A stretch of 64,000 bases of DNA from BNXB01 sp031556375 (GCA_031556375.1 JAVBTA010000003.1:62001-126000); one strand, 5' to 3'; shown: positions 15,222 to 24,989, counted from the stretch's first letter. Notes: a model not told the origin generated them from the letters alone. Program-made: numbers and translations.

Positions 15222-17432
15222 ATGAAGAAGCTCTTTTTATTCTCTATTATTTTTGCCCTTATTTGGGGTTGTACTCCTCAAAAAAAGAATGAAGTACAAG
15301 TTGACGACGATTATTGTAAGTATGTTAATCCTTTTATAGGAAATGCCGATAACGGTCACACGTTCCCAGGTGCAACGGTTCCTTTCGGATTTATACAGGT
15401 AAGTCCTGAAACCGGAAATGACTCTTGGAGATATTGTTCCGGTTATAATTACGAAGACAAAACAATACTTGGATTTGCTCAGAATCATCTTAACGGAACA
15501 GGATGTTCTGATTTGGGAGATGTTCTGATGTTGCCTTTTTCCGGAGAAACATTACCTGAAAATCAAAGAGCTCAAATAGATAAATCGACAGAAAAAGCCT
15601 CTCCTGGCTATTATTATGTTCAACTTCCTGAATATAAAGTAGATGTTGAATTGACTGCGACTCAAAGAACAGCTTTTCATAAATATACATTTAATGAAGA
15701 TAAGCCTGCGAATATCTTCCTGGATATGCAGAGTGGTGTTGTTTGGGGACCTGAAGCTCTGAAAAAACATGTTTTGTCGGCAGAAATAAATATGCCTGAT
15801 AATCAAACGATTACAGGACACCAGGAAGTTACAAACTGGGTGAGAAGACATTATTATTATGTTATCAAATTTGATAAACCTTACACTGTAAAAGATGAAC
15901 TTTCTCTGACAAAAGACGAAAAAGCAAAACGCTTGGTATTGTCATTCGATCTGAAAGCCGGAGAGTCCGTTCAGGCAAAAGTTGCGATTTCTTCCGTAAG
16001 TATTGATGGAGCAATGAAATCAATGGAAGTTGAAAACCCGGATTGGAATTTTTCCGGAATTCAGGAAAAAGCTCATACTCAGTGGTATGAGTTGTTAAGC
16101 AAAGCTCAGGTTACCGGAACAGACGATGAGAAGAAAGCATTCTATACCTCTATGTACCATTTGTTTATCCAACCTAATAATATTACCGACACAGACGGTT
16201 CATATCGCGGAGTAAATGATAGCGTATTTGTTTCTGAAACAGGAAACTACTACTCTACCCTTTCTTTATGGGATACTTATAGAGCCGCTCATCCTCTATA
16301 TACCATTATTGCTCCTGAAAAAGTGGATGGTATGGTACAAACTTTCCTCGCTCATCAAAAAGTTCAAGGTTTTTTACCGATTTGGGCATTGTGGGGAAAA
16401 GAAAATTACTGTATGATCGGAAATCATGCCGTTCCTGTTATTGTTGATGCTTATTTGAAAGGATTTACCGGATTTAATGCCGAAGAAGCCTATCAGGCAA
16501 TTAAAACCAGTCTGACGGTCAGTCACCGTAACTCGGATTGGGAGACATACATGAAATATGGTTATTATCCTTTTGATATAGTTAAATCGGAATCCGTTTC
16601 AAGAACCCTGGAATCTGTTTACGATGATTATTGTGCAGCACAGATGGCCAAAGCTCTTGGTAAAACCGACGATTACGAGTATTTCTCAAAACGTGCGGAA
16701 TTCTATAAGAACATGTTTGATCCTGAAACTAAATTAATGAGAGGAAAGGATTCCAGAGGAAACTGGAGAACTCCTTTCAATCCGTTCAGATTAGCTCATG
16801 ATGCAAGTGTTGGCGGAGATTTCACTGAAGGAAACTCATGGCAATATACATGGCATGTACAACACGATCCTCAAGGATTGATCGAATTGATGGGTGGTAA
16901 AGATCTGTTTGCTCAAAAATTGGATTCTTTATTTTTCTTGAATCCGGATACTAGCTTAACGGGATTTGTCTCTGATGTAAGCGGTTTAATCGGACAATAT
17001 GCTCATGGTAACGAACCTAGTCACCATGTGGCTTATCTTTACAATTTTGCCGGTCGTCCATGGAAAACCCAGGAACTGATCCGCGAAGTATTCGATCGTT
17101 TTTATCTTAATAAACCTGACGGATTATGCGGAAACGATGACTGTGGACAAATGTCTGCCTGGTATATTTTCTCCGCAATGGGATTCTATCCTGTTAACCC
17201 AATCGGTGGAGAATATGTTATCGGAGCTCCTCAAATCGAAAAAATTTCATTATCTTTACCAGGAGGAAAAACATTTACAATGGAAGCAAAAGGTCTTTCA
17301 AAGGAAAACAAATACGTAAAATCAGTAACTCTAAATGGCCAACCTGTAGAAAATTACACTATTCATCATAAAGATATTATGAATGGCGGTCATTTGATTT
17401 TCACGATGACAGATAAAGTTCAGAATCAATAA
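15222..17432 (+). CDS. GH92 alpha-mannosidase lipoprotein
   Basis: 736 residues with a lipoprotein signal (lipobox LIWGC). Family 92 hallmarks are frequent: FPGATVPFGFIQVSPE, NHLNGTGCSDLGDV, GNEPSHHVAYLYNFAG, and CGNDDCGQMSAWYIFSAMG. GH92 enzymes are calcium-dependent exo-alpha-mannosidases that trim N-glycans and mannans, and Bacteroidota keep many copies at the cell surface or in the periplasm. Length fits the family. The linkage specificity (alpha-1,2, 1,3, or 1,6) cannot be read from sequence. Located 8 bases after the ApbE-like gene; a terminator follows. Confidence 0.93.
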   Translation: MKKLFLFSIIFALIWGCTPQKKNEVQVDDDYCKYVNPFIGNADNGHTFPGATVPFGFIQVSPETGNDSWRYCSGYNYEDKTILGFAQNHLNGTGCSDLGDVLMLPFSGETLPENQRAQIDKSTEKASPGYYYVQLPEYKVDVELTATQRTAFHKYTFNEDKPANIFLDMQSGVVWGPEALKKHVLSAEINMPDNQTITGHQEVTNWVRRHYYYVIKFDKPYTVKDELSLTKDEKAKRLVLSFDLKAGESVQAKVAISSVSIDGAMKSMEVENPDWNFSGIQEKAHTQWYELLSKAQVTGTDDEKKAFYTSMYHLFIQPNNITDTDGSYRGVNDSVFVSETGNYYSTLSLWDTYRAAHPLYTIIAPEKVDGMVQTFLAHQKVQGFLPIWALWGKENYCMIGNHAVPVIVDAYLKGFTGFNAEEAYQAIKTSLTVSHRNSDWETYMKYGYYPFDIVKSESVSRTLESVYDDYCAAQMAKALGKTDDYEYFSKRAEFYKNMFDPETKLMRGKDSRGNWRTPFNPFRLAHDASVGGDFTEGNSWQYTWHVQHDPQGLIELMGGKDLFAQKLDSLFFLNPDTSLTGFVSDVSGLIGQYAHGNEPSHHVAYLYNFAGRPWKTQELIREVFDRFYLNKPDGLCGNDDCGQMSAWYIFSAMGFYPVNPIGGEYVIGAPQIEKISLSLPGGKTFTMEAKGLSKENKYVKSVTLNGQPVENYTIHHKDIMNGGHLIFTMTDKVQNQ

Positions 17433-17440
17433 TAATTCAA

Positions 17441-17473
17441 AAAATGAAAACGGAGAAATTCCGTTTTCATTTT
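17441..17473 (+). terminator. Intrinsic terminator after the GH92 gene
   Basis: A perfect 14-bp stem (AAAATGAAAACGGA at 17441-17454 with its complement at 17460-17473) and a 5-base loop, with A-rich left and T-rich right flanks. Confidence 0.8.
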
Positions 17474-17531
17474 AATTAATTCCGTGTGCGTACACATATA
17501 ATATAAATATTAACCCTAAAAATAAATTACT

Positions 17532-18818
17532 GTGACAACAAGACGTGATTTTTTAAAGATGTCTGGATCTGCAGGTGTTTTGCTGGCAACCGTACCTTGG
17601 TTTTCAGCTTTCTCAGATTCTAATCATACTACAGGAGAGAAAGCCCGTATCGGAGTTATCGGTCCGGGATCCAGAGGTCAGTTTCTGATGAACTTTATGG
17701 TAAAAAATCCTAAGGTAGAGATTGTTGCTATTTGTGACGATTATCAACCTTCGATTGATGGCGCTCTGAAAATAGTTCCCAATGCTAAAGTATATAAGGA
17801 TTATAGAAAACTTCTGGAAGATAAGAATGTTGATGCTGTTTTAATTGCTGTACCTCTGAATCTTCACCATGAAATAGTGATTGCTGCCTTTGATGCAGGA
17901 AAGCATGTTTTCTGCGAAAAAGCAATGGCAATGACTCCTGCGGACTGTTTGAGCATGTATGATGCACATAAAAGAACGGGAAAAGTATTCTTTGTCGGCC
18001 AACAACGTCTGTTCTGTGACCGCTATATCAATGCAATGGAAATGGTTCATGCCGGAAAATTCGGTGATATAGAAGCAATTCGTACCTATTGGTTCAGAAA
18101 TGGTGATTGGAGAAGACCGGTACCAAGTCCTGAATTGGAACGTAAAATCAATTGGAGGCTTTATAATGAATATTCCAGAGGCTTGATGACAGAATTGGCT
18201 TGTCACCAGTTGCAAATAGGTAGTTGGGCTATGAAATCCATTCCTAATAAAATTATGGGACATGGTGCCATCACTTACTGGAAAGATGGCCGTGAAGTCT
18301 ACGATAATATCAGTACAATCTATGTATTCGATAACGGTGTAAAAATGACTTTTGAATCTGTAATTTCCAATAAATTTTATGGATTAGAAGAACAAATTCT
18401 GGGGCATACAGGTACTTTAGAACTGGAGAAAGGAAAATATTTCTATGAAGAAGTCCCTCCTGCACCCGGATTCCTGCAATTAGTCAATGATGTGGAACAT
18501 AAACTGTTTGATGCCATACCATTTGCAGGAACAAGCTGGGCTCCGGAGACTGCAAACGAAAATAAAGGAGATTATATCACAGGAAAAAGACCTAAGGCCG
18601 ATGGAACATCGGTTCTTCTGGAAGCTTTTGTTGAAGCTGTTATTACCGGCAAACAACCTGGAAATATCGCTGAAGAAGGATATTATGCCAGCGTTTTGTG
18701 TCTATTAGGACATCAGGCTATAACAGAAGGTGTAATACTCAATTTCCCGGATGAATATAAACTGGATTATCTGAATCATAAAAGAAGTGTAATAACAACA
18801 GAAAATACTAGCATATGA
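17532..18818 (+). CDS. Tat-exported Gfo/Idh/MocA oxidoreductase (GH109-like)
   Basis: 428 residues starting at GTG. The twin-arginine signal (TTRRDFLKMSG) predicts export of a folded cofactor-bound enzyme. The Rossmann fold is visible (IGVIGPGSRGQFL near residue 40, and ICDD) and so is the EKAMAMTPADC stretch (family motif EKP/A). The family includes NAD-dependent sugar dehydrogenases and GH109 glycosidases; exported members in Bacteroidota are often annotated as either. Assignment beyond Gfo/Idh/MocA is not justified here. The stop overlaps the start of the next gene by 4 bases. Confidence 0.85.
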   Translation: MTTRRDFLKMSGSAGVLLATVPWFSAFSDSNHTTGEKARIGVIGPGSRGQFLMNFMVKNPKVEIVAICDDYQPSIDGALKIVPNAKVYKDYRKLLEDKNVDAVLIAVPLNLHHEIVIAAFDAGKHVFCEKAMAMTPADCLSMYDAHKRTGKVFFVGQQRLFCDRYINAMEMVHAGKFGDIEAIRTYWFRNGDWRRPVPSPELERKINWRLYNEYSRGLMTELACHQLQIGSWAMKSIPNKIMGHGAITYWKDGREVYDNISTIYVFDNGVKMTFESVISNKFYGLEEQILGHTGTLELEKGKYFYEEVPPAPGFLQLVNDVEHKLFDAIPFAGTSWAPETANENKGDYITGKRPKADGTSVLLEAFVEAVITGKQPGNIAEEGYYASVLCLLGHQAITEGVILNFPDEYKLDYLNHKRSVITTENTSI

Positions 18819-19060
18819 AAGATACATTAATCACAGCAAGAAGAAAAAAAATCGAGATAATCACCTTGATTGCCTGCTTTATAATAGCTTGTATTGTTAA
18901 TATATATTCTATTATTAAATTTAATACACCTTGGTCTGAGGTATTTACTTCACTCGGTTATATTCTTCTCTTTTCTGTTGCCCTGTATGTTGCATGGAGT
19001 ATTATCAGATTGGCATACTATTTGATAAAAAATTTGTTTATAAAAAAGAAAAGAAGATAA
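18815..19060 (+). CDS. Small two-helix membrane protein
   Basis: 81 residues, starting with an ATGA overlap with the oxidoreductase. Two transmembrane helices (about 16-35 and 47-68) lie between basic ends (the C-terminus is IKKKRR). No known domain recognised. Translational overlap at both ends ties it to its neighbours. Confidence 0.7.
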   Translation: MKDTLITARRKKIEIITLIACFIIACIVNIYSIIKFNTPWSEVFTSLGYILLFSVALYVAWSIIRLAYYLIKNLFIKKKRR

Positions 19061-19653
19061 TGAGAAAGGTTATTCTATTATTAAGTTTAGCATTGACTTT
19101 CATATCATGCGATGTGACAAAAAATCTGGCAGGAGCTTACAGCCTCTCCCAATGTCAGTATAAGTATAATTCAATCAGTGGGTTAACTCTGTCAGGTATT
19201 GATCTTCAAAATGTAACAAGTTTATCATCCCTTAATCCCCTAACCGCAGCTAATCTGCTTGCCGCTTTTGGGAAAAGCTCGATACCTCTTCAGTTTACAT
19301 TGAATTTGAATGTGATGAACCCTAATTATCAGCCGGCTTTGCTAAACGGATTACAATATATTGTTGAAATCGATAATGTAGAAATGACCTCAGGTTCAGT
19401 TAATTCTAAAATCCAGATTGCAACAGGACAGACAATACAATTGCCTATCAACATCGCATTTGATCTAAAGAAAGCCATGAGCGGGCAATCAGGTGATGCA
19501 ATGAAGAATATGGCCTATAATTTTGTCGGATTTGGAGATAAACCAACGAATGTTACTATCCGCTTGAAACCGTCGCTGGACATTGGAGGACAGTTAGTAC
19601 CAAGCCCTGTTTATATCCCGGTTTCGTTCACATACGGAAAAGGATCTAAATAG
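19060..19653 (+). CDS. LEA14-like lipoprotein
   Basis: 197 residues starting at the ATG at 19060, overlapping the previous stop by one base. Lipobox ISC ends the signal peptide. A middle part (about 75-130; LNVMNPN, then LQYIVEIDNVEMTSG) resembles the LEA type-2 (LEA14-like) beta domain found in bacterial envelope proteins. Role unknown; location in the periplasm or outer membrane is inferred from the signal. The giant palindrome begins 36 bases after the stop. Confidence 0.65.
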   Translation: MRKVILLLSLALTFISCDVTKNLAGAYSLSQCQYKYNSISGLTLSGIDLQNVTSLSSLNPLTAANLLAAFGKSSIPLQFTLNLNVMNPNYQPALLNGLQYIVEIDNVEMTSGSVNSKIQIATGQTIQLPINIAFDLKKAMSGQSGDAMKNMAYNFVGFGDKPTNVTIRLKPSLDIGGQLVPSPVYIPVSFTYGKGSK

Positions 19654-19688
19654 TCTGAGGGTTACGACGATCAATAAATTGAATGTTT

Positions 19689-19905
19689 ATCGGAGTTTAA
19701 ACGTACTGACCAGGGGCTACCAACCCTTATTCATCTCACCTCCCTTAGTAGCAACCATAGACTAACGTAGAATCTCCCTTATTCCCTTATTATTCTTGTA
19801 TAATAAGCGAATAAGGGAGATTGCATGAATGGGCTAATGTTGCTACTAAGGGAGGTGAGATGAATAAGGGTTGGTAGCCCCTGGTCAGTACGTTTAAACT
19901 CCGAT
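19689..19905. repeat. Giant palindrome: 67-bp perfect arms with nested inner hairpin
   Basis: Positions 19689-19755 are the exact reverse complement of 19839-19905 (67 of 67). Inside the 83-base centre there is a second perfect 14-bp inverted repeat (19771-19784 with 19809-19822), then an 8-bp stem (CTTATTAT at 19786-19793 with 19800-19807) around a 6-base loop. Together this is one long nested hairpin between two convergent genes. It carries no open frame of its own. It may be a MITE or REP-type mobile repeat, and may also work as a two-way terminator. Confidence 0.9.
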
Positions 19906-19928
19906 TAACTCCATTAGTTTTCTGAATT

Positions 19929-21317
19929 TTAATTTTTCCAGAGTTTTTCCATTTCTTCCAATGATTTTCCTTTTGTTTCAGGAACCATTTTCCAAACAAA
20001 TATAGCTGAAAGAACAGCCATTAAACCGTAGATACCATAAGTCATACCTCCGCTAAAGGTCATCATCGGAGGATAAGTCGAAGAAATCAGGTAATTAGCC
20101 ATCCATTGAGCAGCCACAGCAATTGCTACAGCTTGTCCCCGGATCTTATTAGGGAAGATCTCCGCTATCAGAACCCAGCAAATTGGCCCCCAGGACATCA
20201 TAAATGATGCTGTATAGATGATTATAAATACCAATGTAGCCATACTGATAATATTGTTGAAGGCCAATGCGGAAATAGCAAACATACCGATCGCCATACC
20301 TATAGAACCTGTGATTAACAATGGCTTACGACCCCATTTATCAACAGTCATAATAGCAACTACTGTAAATATCACATTCACGGTACCCATGATGATGGTT
20401 TGTAACATAGAAGCGTCTTTTGCAGCGCCCATACTTTCGAAAATACGGGGAGCATAGTATAATGCCACATTAATACCAACAAACTGTTGAAATACAGACA
20501 GTAATATTCCAATAACGATTACCTTTTTCCCATAAGAGAAAATACTTGCTTTAGTCTTTTCAACTACAGTTTCTTTGATTTCCATCAGAATATTACGCGC
20601 TTTCTCCTGATTACCAATTACTTTCGTCAGGATGGCCATTGCACGTTCATCTTTGTTGATCAGAGCCAGATAGCGCGGAGTCTCCGGTACAAAAAGAACT
20701 AAAATTCCGAATAATGCGGCAGGAATAGATTCCGAAGCAAACATATATCTCCATCCTGTATTATCAATCCATGCCAGGCTTTGTCCACTGGCAATACCCC
20801 AGTTAACAAAGTAAACAACTAGCATACCAAAAATAATGGCAAACTGGTTGAACGAAACTAACCTTCCACGAATATCCGCAGGAGCAATTTCTCCAATATA
20901 CATCGGACACACAGCAGAAGCAAGTCCCACTCCTATTCCTCCGATAATGCGGTAAATATTGAACATATACAATAATCCCATACTTGGGACTCCTTTCTCA
21001 AAGAAAAGAATCTCAGGATATCCGGATCCCAAAGCTGAGATAAAGAACAGTATAGCTGCAAGTAACAATGATTTTTTCCGTCCCAAACGATTCGATATAA
21101 GTCCGGAAATAGCACCTCCGATAATACATCCGATCAAAGCGCTTGAAACAGTAGCGCCATGAGCGAATTCTCCCAGTCCCAAAGGCTTAATCAAAAAAGC
21201 CTCTATCGATTTTTCAGCACCAGAGATCACAGCGGTATCATATCCGAAGAGCAAACCTCCGAGTGTAGCAACCAATGTAATGGCAAAAATATACGTGGTA
21301 TTATATTGTTTTCCCAT
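19929..21317 (-). CDS. xylE: Xylose:H+ symporter, sugar porter MFS family
   Basis: 462 residues with 12 predicted transmembrane helices. Sugar porter signatures are present: GYDTAVISGA in helix 1, NRLGRKKSL in the first cytoplasmic loop, VCPMYIGEIAP, VPETPRYL, QQFVGINVALYYAP in helix 7, and PETKGKSLEEME at the C-terminus. It takes up D-xylose with protons; specificity is inferred from its place behind xylA. The start codon overlaps the xylA stop by one base. Confidence 0.92.
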   Translation of the reverse strand: MGKQYNTTYIFAITLVATLGGLLFGYDTAVISGAEKSIEAFLIKPLGLGEFAHGATVSSALIGCIIGGAISGLISNRLGRKKSLLLAAILFFISALGSGYPEILFFEKGVPSMGLLYMFNIYRIIGGIGVGLASAVCPMYIGEIAPADIRGRLVSFNQFAIIFGMLVVYFVNWGIASGQSLAWIDNTGWRYMFASESIPAALFGILVLFVPETPRYLALINKDERAMAILTKVIGNQEKARNILMEIKETVVEKTKASIFSYGKKVIVIGILLSVFQQFVGINVALYYAPRIFESMGAAKDASMLQTIIMGTVNVIFTVVAIMTVDKWGRKPLLITGSIGMAIGMFAISALAFNNIISMATLVFIIIYTASFMMSWGPICWVLIAEIFPNKIRGQAVAIAVAAQWMANYLISSTYPPMMTFSGGMTYGIYGLMAVLSAIFVWKMVPETKGKSLEEMEKLWKN

Positions 21318-22645
21318 TAAATGTACATATTAATAATTGATTCGTACAATTCCTGTTTGCCGCTGATTTGGGCAGGTTCACCACTTTTCGCCGCAATATT
21401 GCGAAGATCTTCTAGTGAAAGTTTACCGTCTGCAAAAGCTTTGCCGTTTCCTGTATTAAAAGAAGCGTATCTTTCCGCACGCATTTGACTATAACCTGAA
21501 TTTTCAAGAATATCTGCAGTTACAACTAATGCACGGGCAAAAGCATCCATTCCTGAAATATGAGCTATAAAGATATCTTCCATATCCGTTGAATTACGAC
21601 GGGTTTTAGCATCGAAATTAGTACCTCCGTTTCCTAAACCTCCAGCTTGAACAATAACCAGCATAGCTTGCACCAGTTCATAGATATCAATTGGGAATTG
21701 GTCGGTATCCCATCCGTTTTGATAATCACCACGGTTAGCATCAATTGAACCCAACATACCGGCATCAGCTGCAGCCTGAAGTTCATGTTCGAAAGTATGA
21801 CCGGCCAAAGTAGCATGGTTAACTTCAATATTCACCTTGAAATCTTTATCCAAACCATAATGACGAAGGAAACCGATAACAGTTTCTGTATCAACATCAT
21901 ATTGATGTTTTGTTGGTTCCATAGGTTTAGGTTCAATCAGGTAAGTGCCTTTAAAACCTTGTTTACGACCATAATCACGAGCCATGGTCAACATCATAGC
22001 CAAATGATCCTTCTCACGTTTCATATCTGTGTTCAACAAACTCATATAGCCTTCACGACCACCCCAGAATACATAATTTGCACCGCCTAAAGCAATTGTT
22101 GCATCAATAGCATTCTTGATTTGAGCTCCAGCCCAGGCTACAGAATCGAAGTTTGGATTTGTAGCAGCTCCGTTCATGTAGCGAGGATTACTGAATACAT
22201 TAGCAGTACCCCACAACAATTTAACCCCCGATGCAGCTTGTTTTTCCTTAGCATATTCTACTATTTTAGCTAAGTTGCTTTCGTATTCTGCAAAAGTTTT
22301 TCCTTCGTCAACCAGGTCTACGTCATGAAAACAGTAGAAATTGATACCTATTTTAGTCATAAATTCAAAAGCAGCATCCATTTTCAGTTTTGCACGACTA
22401 ATAGCATCCGGCGCATCATTCCATGAAAATACTTTTGTTCCGGGACCGAACGGATCGCCTCCTTCAGCACATAATGTATGCCAATAAGCCATAGAAAAGC
22501 GGAACCAATCTTTCATTGAACGGCCCATTACTACTTGGTTTTCGTCGTACCAACGGAAAGCCAACGGATTTTTACTTGATTTACCTTCAAATTTGATTTT
22601 TCCAATTCCTGGAAAAAATTCTTTACTACCTTTCAAAATTCCCAT
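21317..22645 (-). CDS. xylA: Xylose isomerase
   Basis: 442 residues, the length of class II xylose isomerases. Conserved active-site stretches: CFHDVDLVDEG (catalytic His and Asp), WGGREGYMSLLNTDM, EPKPMEPTKHQYD (metal-binding Glu), and EVNHATLAGHTFEHE. It converts D-xylose to D-xylulose with divalent metal in the cytoplasm. It is the second gene of the xylB-xylA-xylE set, 44 bases after xylB. Confidence 0.97.
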   Translation of the reverse strand: MGILKGSKEFFPGIGKIKFEGKSSKNPLAFRWYDENQVVMGRSMKDWFRFSMAYWHTLCAEGGDPFGPGTKVFSWNDAPDAISRAKLKMDAAFEFMTKIGINFYCFHDVDLVDEGKTFAEYESNLAKIVEYAKEKQAASGVKLLWGTANVFSNPRYMNGAATNPNFDSVAWAGAQIKNAIDATIALGGANYVFWGGREGYMSLLNTDMKREKDHLAMMLTMARDYGRKQGFKGTYLIEPKPMEPTKHQYDVDTETVIGFLRHYGLDKDFKVNIEVNHATLAGHTFEHELQAAADAGMLGSIDANRGDYQNGWDTDQFPIDIYELVQAMLVIVQAGGLGNGGTNFDAKTRRNSTDMEDIFIAHISGMDAFARALVVTADILENSGYSQMRAERYASFNTGNGKAFADGKLSLEDLRNIAAKSGEPAQISGKQELYESIINMYI

Positions 22646-22689
22646 AATACAATCTTTTTATGCAGATAATACTCTATCATCTACAATTG

Positions 22690-24180
22690 TTATTTATTAT
22701 TATAATTTATTAAAATCTCGCTCCATTTAGTATAGGCCTCCGCATACTGTTCCTGTTTTTCTACAGAGGGTTCGATTACCGCCAATTTTTCCAATGAAGC
22801 AAAAGCTTCTTTATTCGATTTATAAAGCCCTGATCCTATTCCTGCCCCTTTGGCTGCTCCTGCTGCTCCATCGGTATTGTATAGTTCGATTGTTGCACCG
22901 GTAATACTAGCCAAAGCCTCACGGAAGACCGGACTTAAGAACATATTTGCATTTCCCGCCCGGATAACACTGATATCCATTCCCATCTGAGTCATGATAT
23001 CCATACCGTATCTGAATGAAAAGACAATTCCTTCCTGTGCCGCACGGATAATATCATTACGGTTATGGATATTGAAATTAATACCATGGAAAGAACAATT
23101 TATGTCTTTATTCAGCATCATTCGTTCAGATCCGTTACCAAACGGGATGATAGATATACCTTTCGATCCTACAGGCGATTGAGAAGCCCATTCATTTATC
23201 GTATCATAAGCAGTATTCTCTCCTGCAATATTTTTACGTACCCAGGAATTAAGGATTCCGGTACCATTGATACATAATAGCACCCCTAAGCGTGTTTGTT
23301 CATTGGTATGATTCACGTGAGCAAAAGTATTTACACGTGACATCGGGTCGTAATTTACTTCACCTAAAACTCCGTAAACCACACCGGAAGTCCCTGCAGT
23401 AGAGGCAATTTCTCCAGGATTGAATACATTCAATGAGAGTGCATTATTAGGTTGGTCTCCAGCTCGATAAGTAACAGGTGTTCCTTCTTTTAGGCCTAAT
23501 TCTTTAGCTGCTTCTACAGAAACCTGTCCCTGAACTCCAAATACAGGCTTTATCTGAGGAACAAAGTCAGTATTGAAGCCGAAATAATCCATGATCTCTC
23601 CGGAGAGTTTATTTTGTTTGAAATCCCAGAAAATACCCTCAGAAAGGCCTTCTTCAGTTACAACAATCTCTCCGGTCAGTTTCATGCCGATATAATCGCC
23701 AGGAAGCATGAATTTATCGATTTTTTCGTAGATATGAGGCTCATTTTCCTTTACCCAGGCTAACTTGGCTGCTGTGAAGTTTCCAGGAGAATTCAATAAA
23801 TGCGAGAGGCATTTTTCCTTTCCAATAGTCTCGAATGCTTTTTCTCCGTATGGAACAGCCCGGCTATCACACCAAATGATAGACGGACGAAGTATTTGTT
23901 GTTTTTTGTCAACCAGCACCAGTCCATGCATTTGCCAGGAAATACCGATAGCTTTGATTGAGTCGGCCGAAATACCAGACTTCGACATAACAGATTTATG
24001 AGCTAGTTTTAAGTTTTCCCACCACATTTCAGGATCCTGTTCTGCCCAGCCGGGTTTAGCAGCATAGATATTCATCTCTGCTTTCGGATAAAAATCCGAT
24101 GCTACGATTTTTCCGGTTTGGGCATCCACCAAACATGCTTTTACGGAAGAACTACCGATGTCATAACCTAATAAATACAT
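22690..24180 (-). CDS. xylB: Xylulokinase
   Basis: 496 residues, FGGY carbohydrate kinase family. Seen: the N-terminal ATP-site strand LLGYDIGSSSVKACLVD, SWQMHGLVLVDKK, the substrate Asp in RAGDQPNNAL (about residue 241), TAGTSGVVYG, and the C-terminal GAAGAAKGAGIGSG. It phosphorylates D-xylulose to xylulose 5-phosphate, feeding the pentose phosphate pathway. It is the first gene of the operon, with an operator-like sequence just upstream. Confidence 0.95.
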   Translation of the reverse strand: MYLLGYDIGSSSVKACLVDAQTGKIVASDFYPKAEMNIYAAKPGWAEQDPEMWWENLKLAHKSVMSKSGISADSIKAIGISWQMHGLVLVDKKQQILRPSIIWCDSRAVPYGEKAFETIGKEKCLSHLLNSPGNFTAAKLAWVKENEPHIYEKIDKFMLPGDYIGMKLTGEIVVTEEGLSEGIFWDFKQNKLSGEIMDYFGFNTDFVPQIKPVFGVQGQVSVEAAKELGLKEGTPVTYRAGDQPNNALSLNVFNPGEIASTAGTSGVVYGVLGEVNYDPMSRVNTFAHVNHTNEQTRLGVLLCINGTGILNSWVRKNIAGENTAYDTINEWASQSPVGSKGISIIPFGNGSERMMLNKDINCSFHGINFNIHNRNDIIRAAQEGIVFSFRYGMDIMTQMGMDISVIRAGNANMFLSPVFREALASITGATIELYNTDGAAGAAKGAGIGSGLYKSNKEAFASLEKLAVIEPSVEKQEQYAEAYTKWSEILINYNNK

Positions 24181-24210
24181 ATTTTTTGTTTTTAAATATT
24201 ACACCCCACC

Positions 24211-24230
24211 TTATTGTATTTTTTACAATA
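24211..24230 (-). promoter_or_regulatory. Putative XylR operator in front of xylB
   Basis: The inverted repeat TATTGTA-N5-TACAATA (24212-24230) lies about 30 bases before the xylB start. Its half TTATTGTATTTT (24211-24222) is identical to 25103-25114 in the regulator upstream region, which points to one protein binding both. Confidence 0.6.
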
Positions 24231-24233
24231 TTA

Positions 24234-24959
24234 TTATTCAATGGTCGCCATACGTTTATTATACAATATCTTATCAAATTTATACAATCTTGCCGCACGA
24301 TGGGCAACATTGGACTGACGTTCATCTAATGGGACGATGTATTCTATCCCCAATATTTTTTTATGAAAATTTCTGACATCCAACTCTTTACGATAAATAG
24401 CCTCGTATAATTTGCGGAGTTCCGATTCAGTAAATTTCGACGGTAACAATTCAAAAACAATGGCTGGATCAAACTCTACCCAACGACGTATTTCTTCCAA
24501 TGATTCTTCCACTATCTGGTTGTGATCGAATGGCATAGCTGGGAGTTCATTCACAGGGCACCAATCCAGGGATTGATATTTTGCTACACTATTAAGTCTA
24601 CGGTTGATTTTACATAAAGAAAGGTAAGATATTGTGATCAGGCGATCTATTTTATTGTTGTAAGCAAATTCCAGCCATCTTACATCTTCCGGATTTTGAG
24701 TGCGTTTGGGTGATGTGAAACTTTTGAACTGTTTCAAAGTCATCTTTTTTATTCCGGTCAACTCATTCAAAACACGATGGGCTGCTTCATCTGCGTTTTC
24801 ATGCTGATAAATAAGACTACCAGGCAGTTTTAAATCTCTCGAATTAGGCAATTGAGCATTTCGCTCAACGAGTAAAACATTCAACTGGTTGCTGTCAAAA
24901 CCGAAAACAACACAATCGACAGACACATAAGTCCGCATAAATTGATCTTTTCCCGACAT
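24234..24959 (-). CDS. xylR: NUDIX-fold xylose regulator (NrtR/AraR-like)
   Basis: About 241 residues from the Met at 24959, downstream of the predicted transcription start. The N-terminal part is a NUDIX-like domain (VDCVVFGFDSNQLNVLLVERN, with a degenerate box LPGSLIYQHENADEAAHRVLNEL that lacks the full GX5EX7REUXEEXGU catalytic set), so it senses rather than hydrolyses. The C-terminal part (about 165-241) is a winged helix (FTESELRKLYEAIY ... DVRNFHKKI). Proteins of this type regulate arabinose and xylose genes in Bacteroidota. Its position upstream of xylBAE supports a xylose role. Effector and sign of regulation are inferred. Confidence 0.85.
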   Translation of the reverse strand: MSGKDQFMRTYVSVDCVVFGFDSNQLNVLLVERNAQLPNSRDLKLPGSLIYQHENADEAAHRVLNELTGIKKMTLKQFKSFTSPKRTQNPEDVRWLEFAYNNKIDRLITISYLSLCKINRRLNSVAKYQSLDWCPVNELPAMPFDHNQIVEESLEEIRRWVEFDPAIVFELLPSKFTESELRKLYEAIYRKELDVRNFHKKILGIEYIVPLDERQSNVAHRAARLYKFDKILYNKRMATIE

Positions 24960-24989
24960 TGTGTTTATCTTTAAAGGCATTAGATTTGA

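Noticed and set aside
17532..18818. Firm assignment of the Tat-exported oxidoreductase as GH109
   Set aside because: The GH109 and general Gfo/Idh/MocA families share these motifs; no distinguishing feature is certain by eye.
19790..19999. Short minus-strand open frame over the giant palindrome
   Set aside because: It consists of the palindrome and the 3' end of xylE in another frame; no start context or homology.
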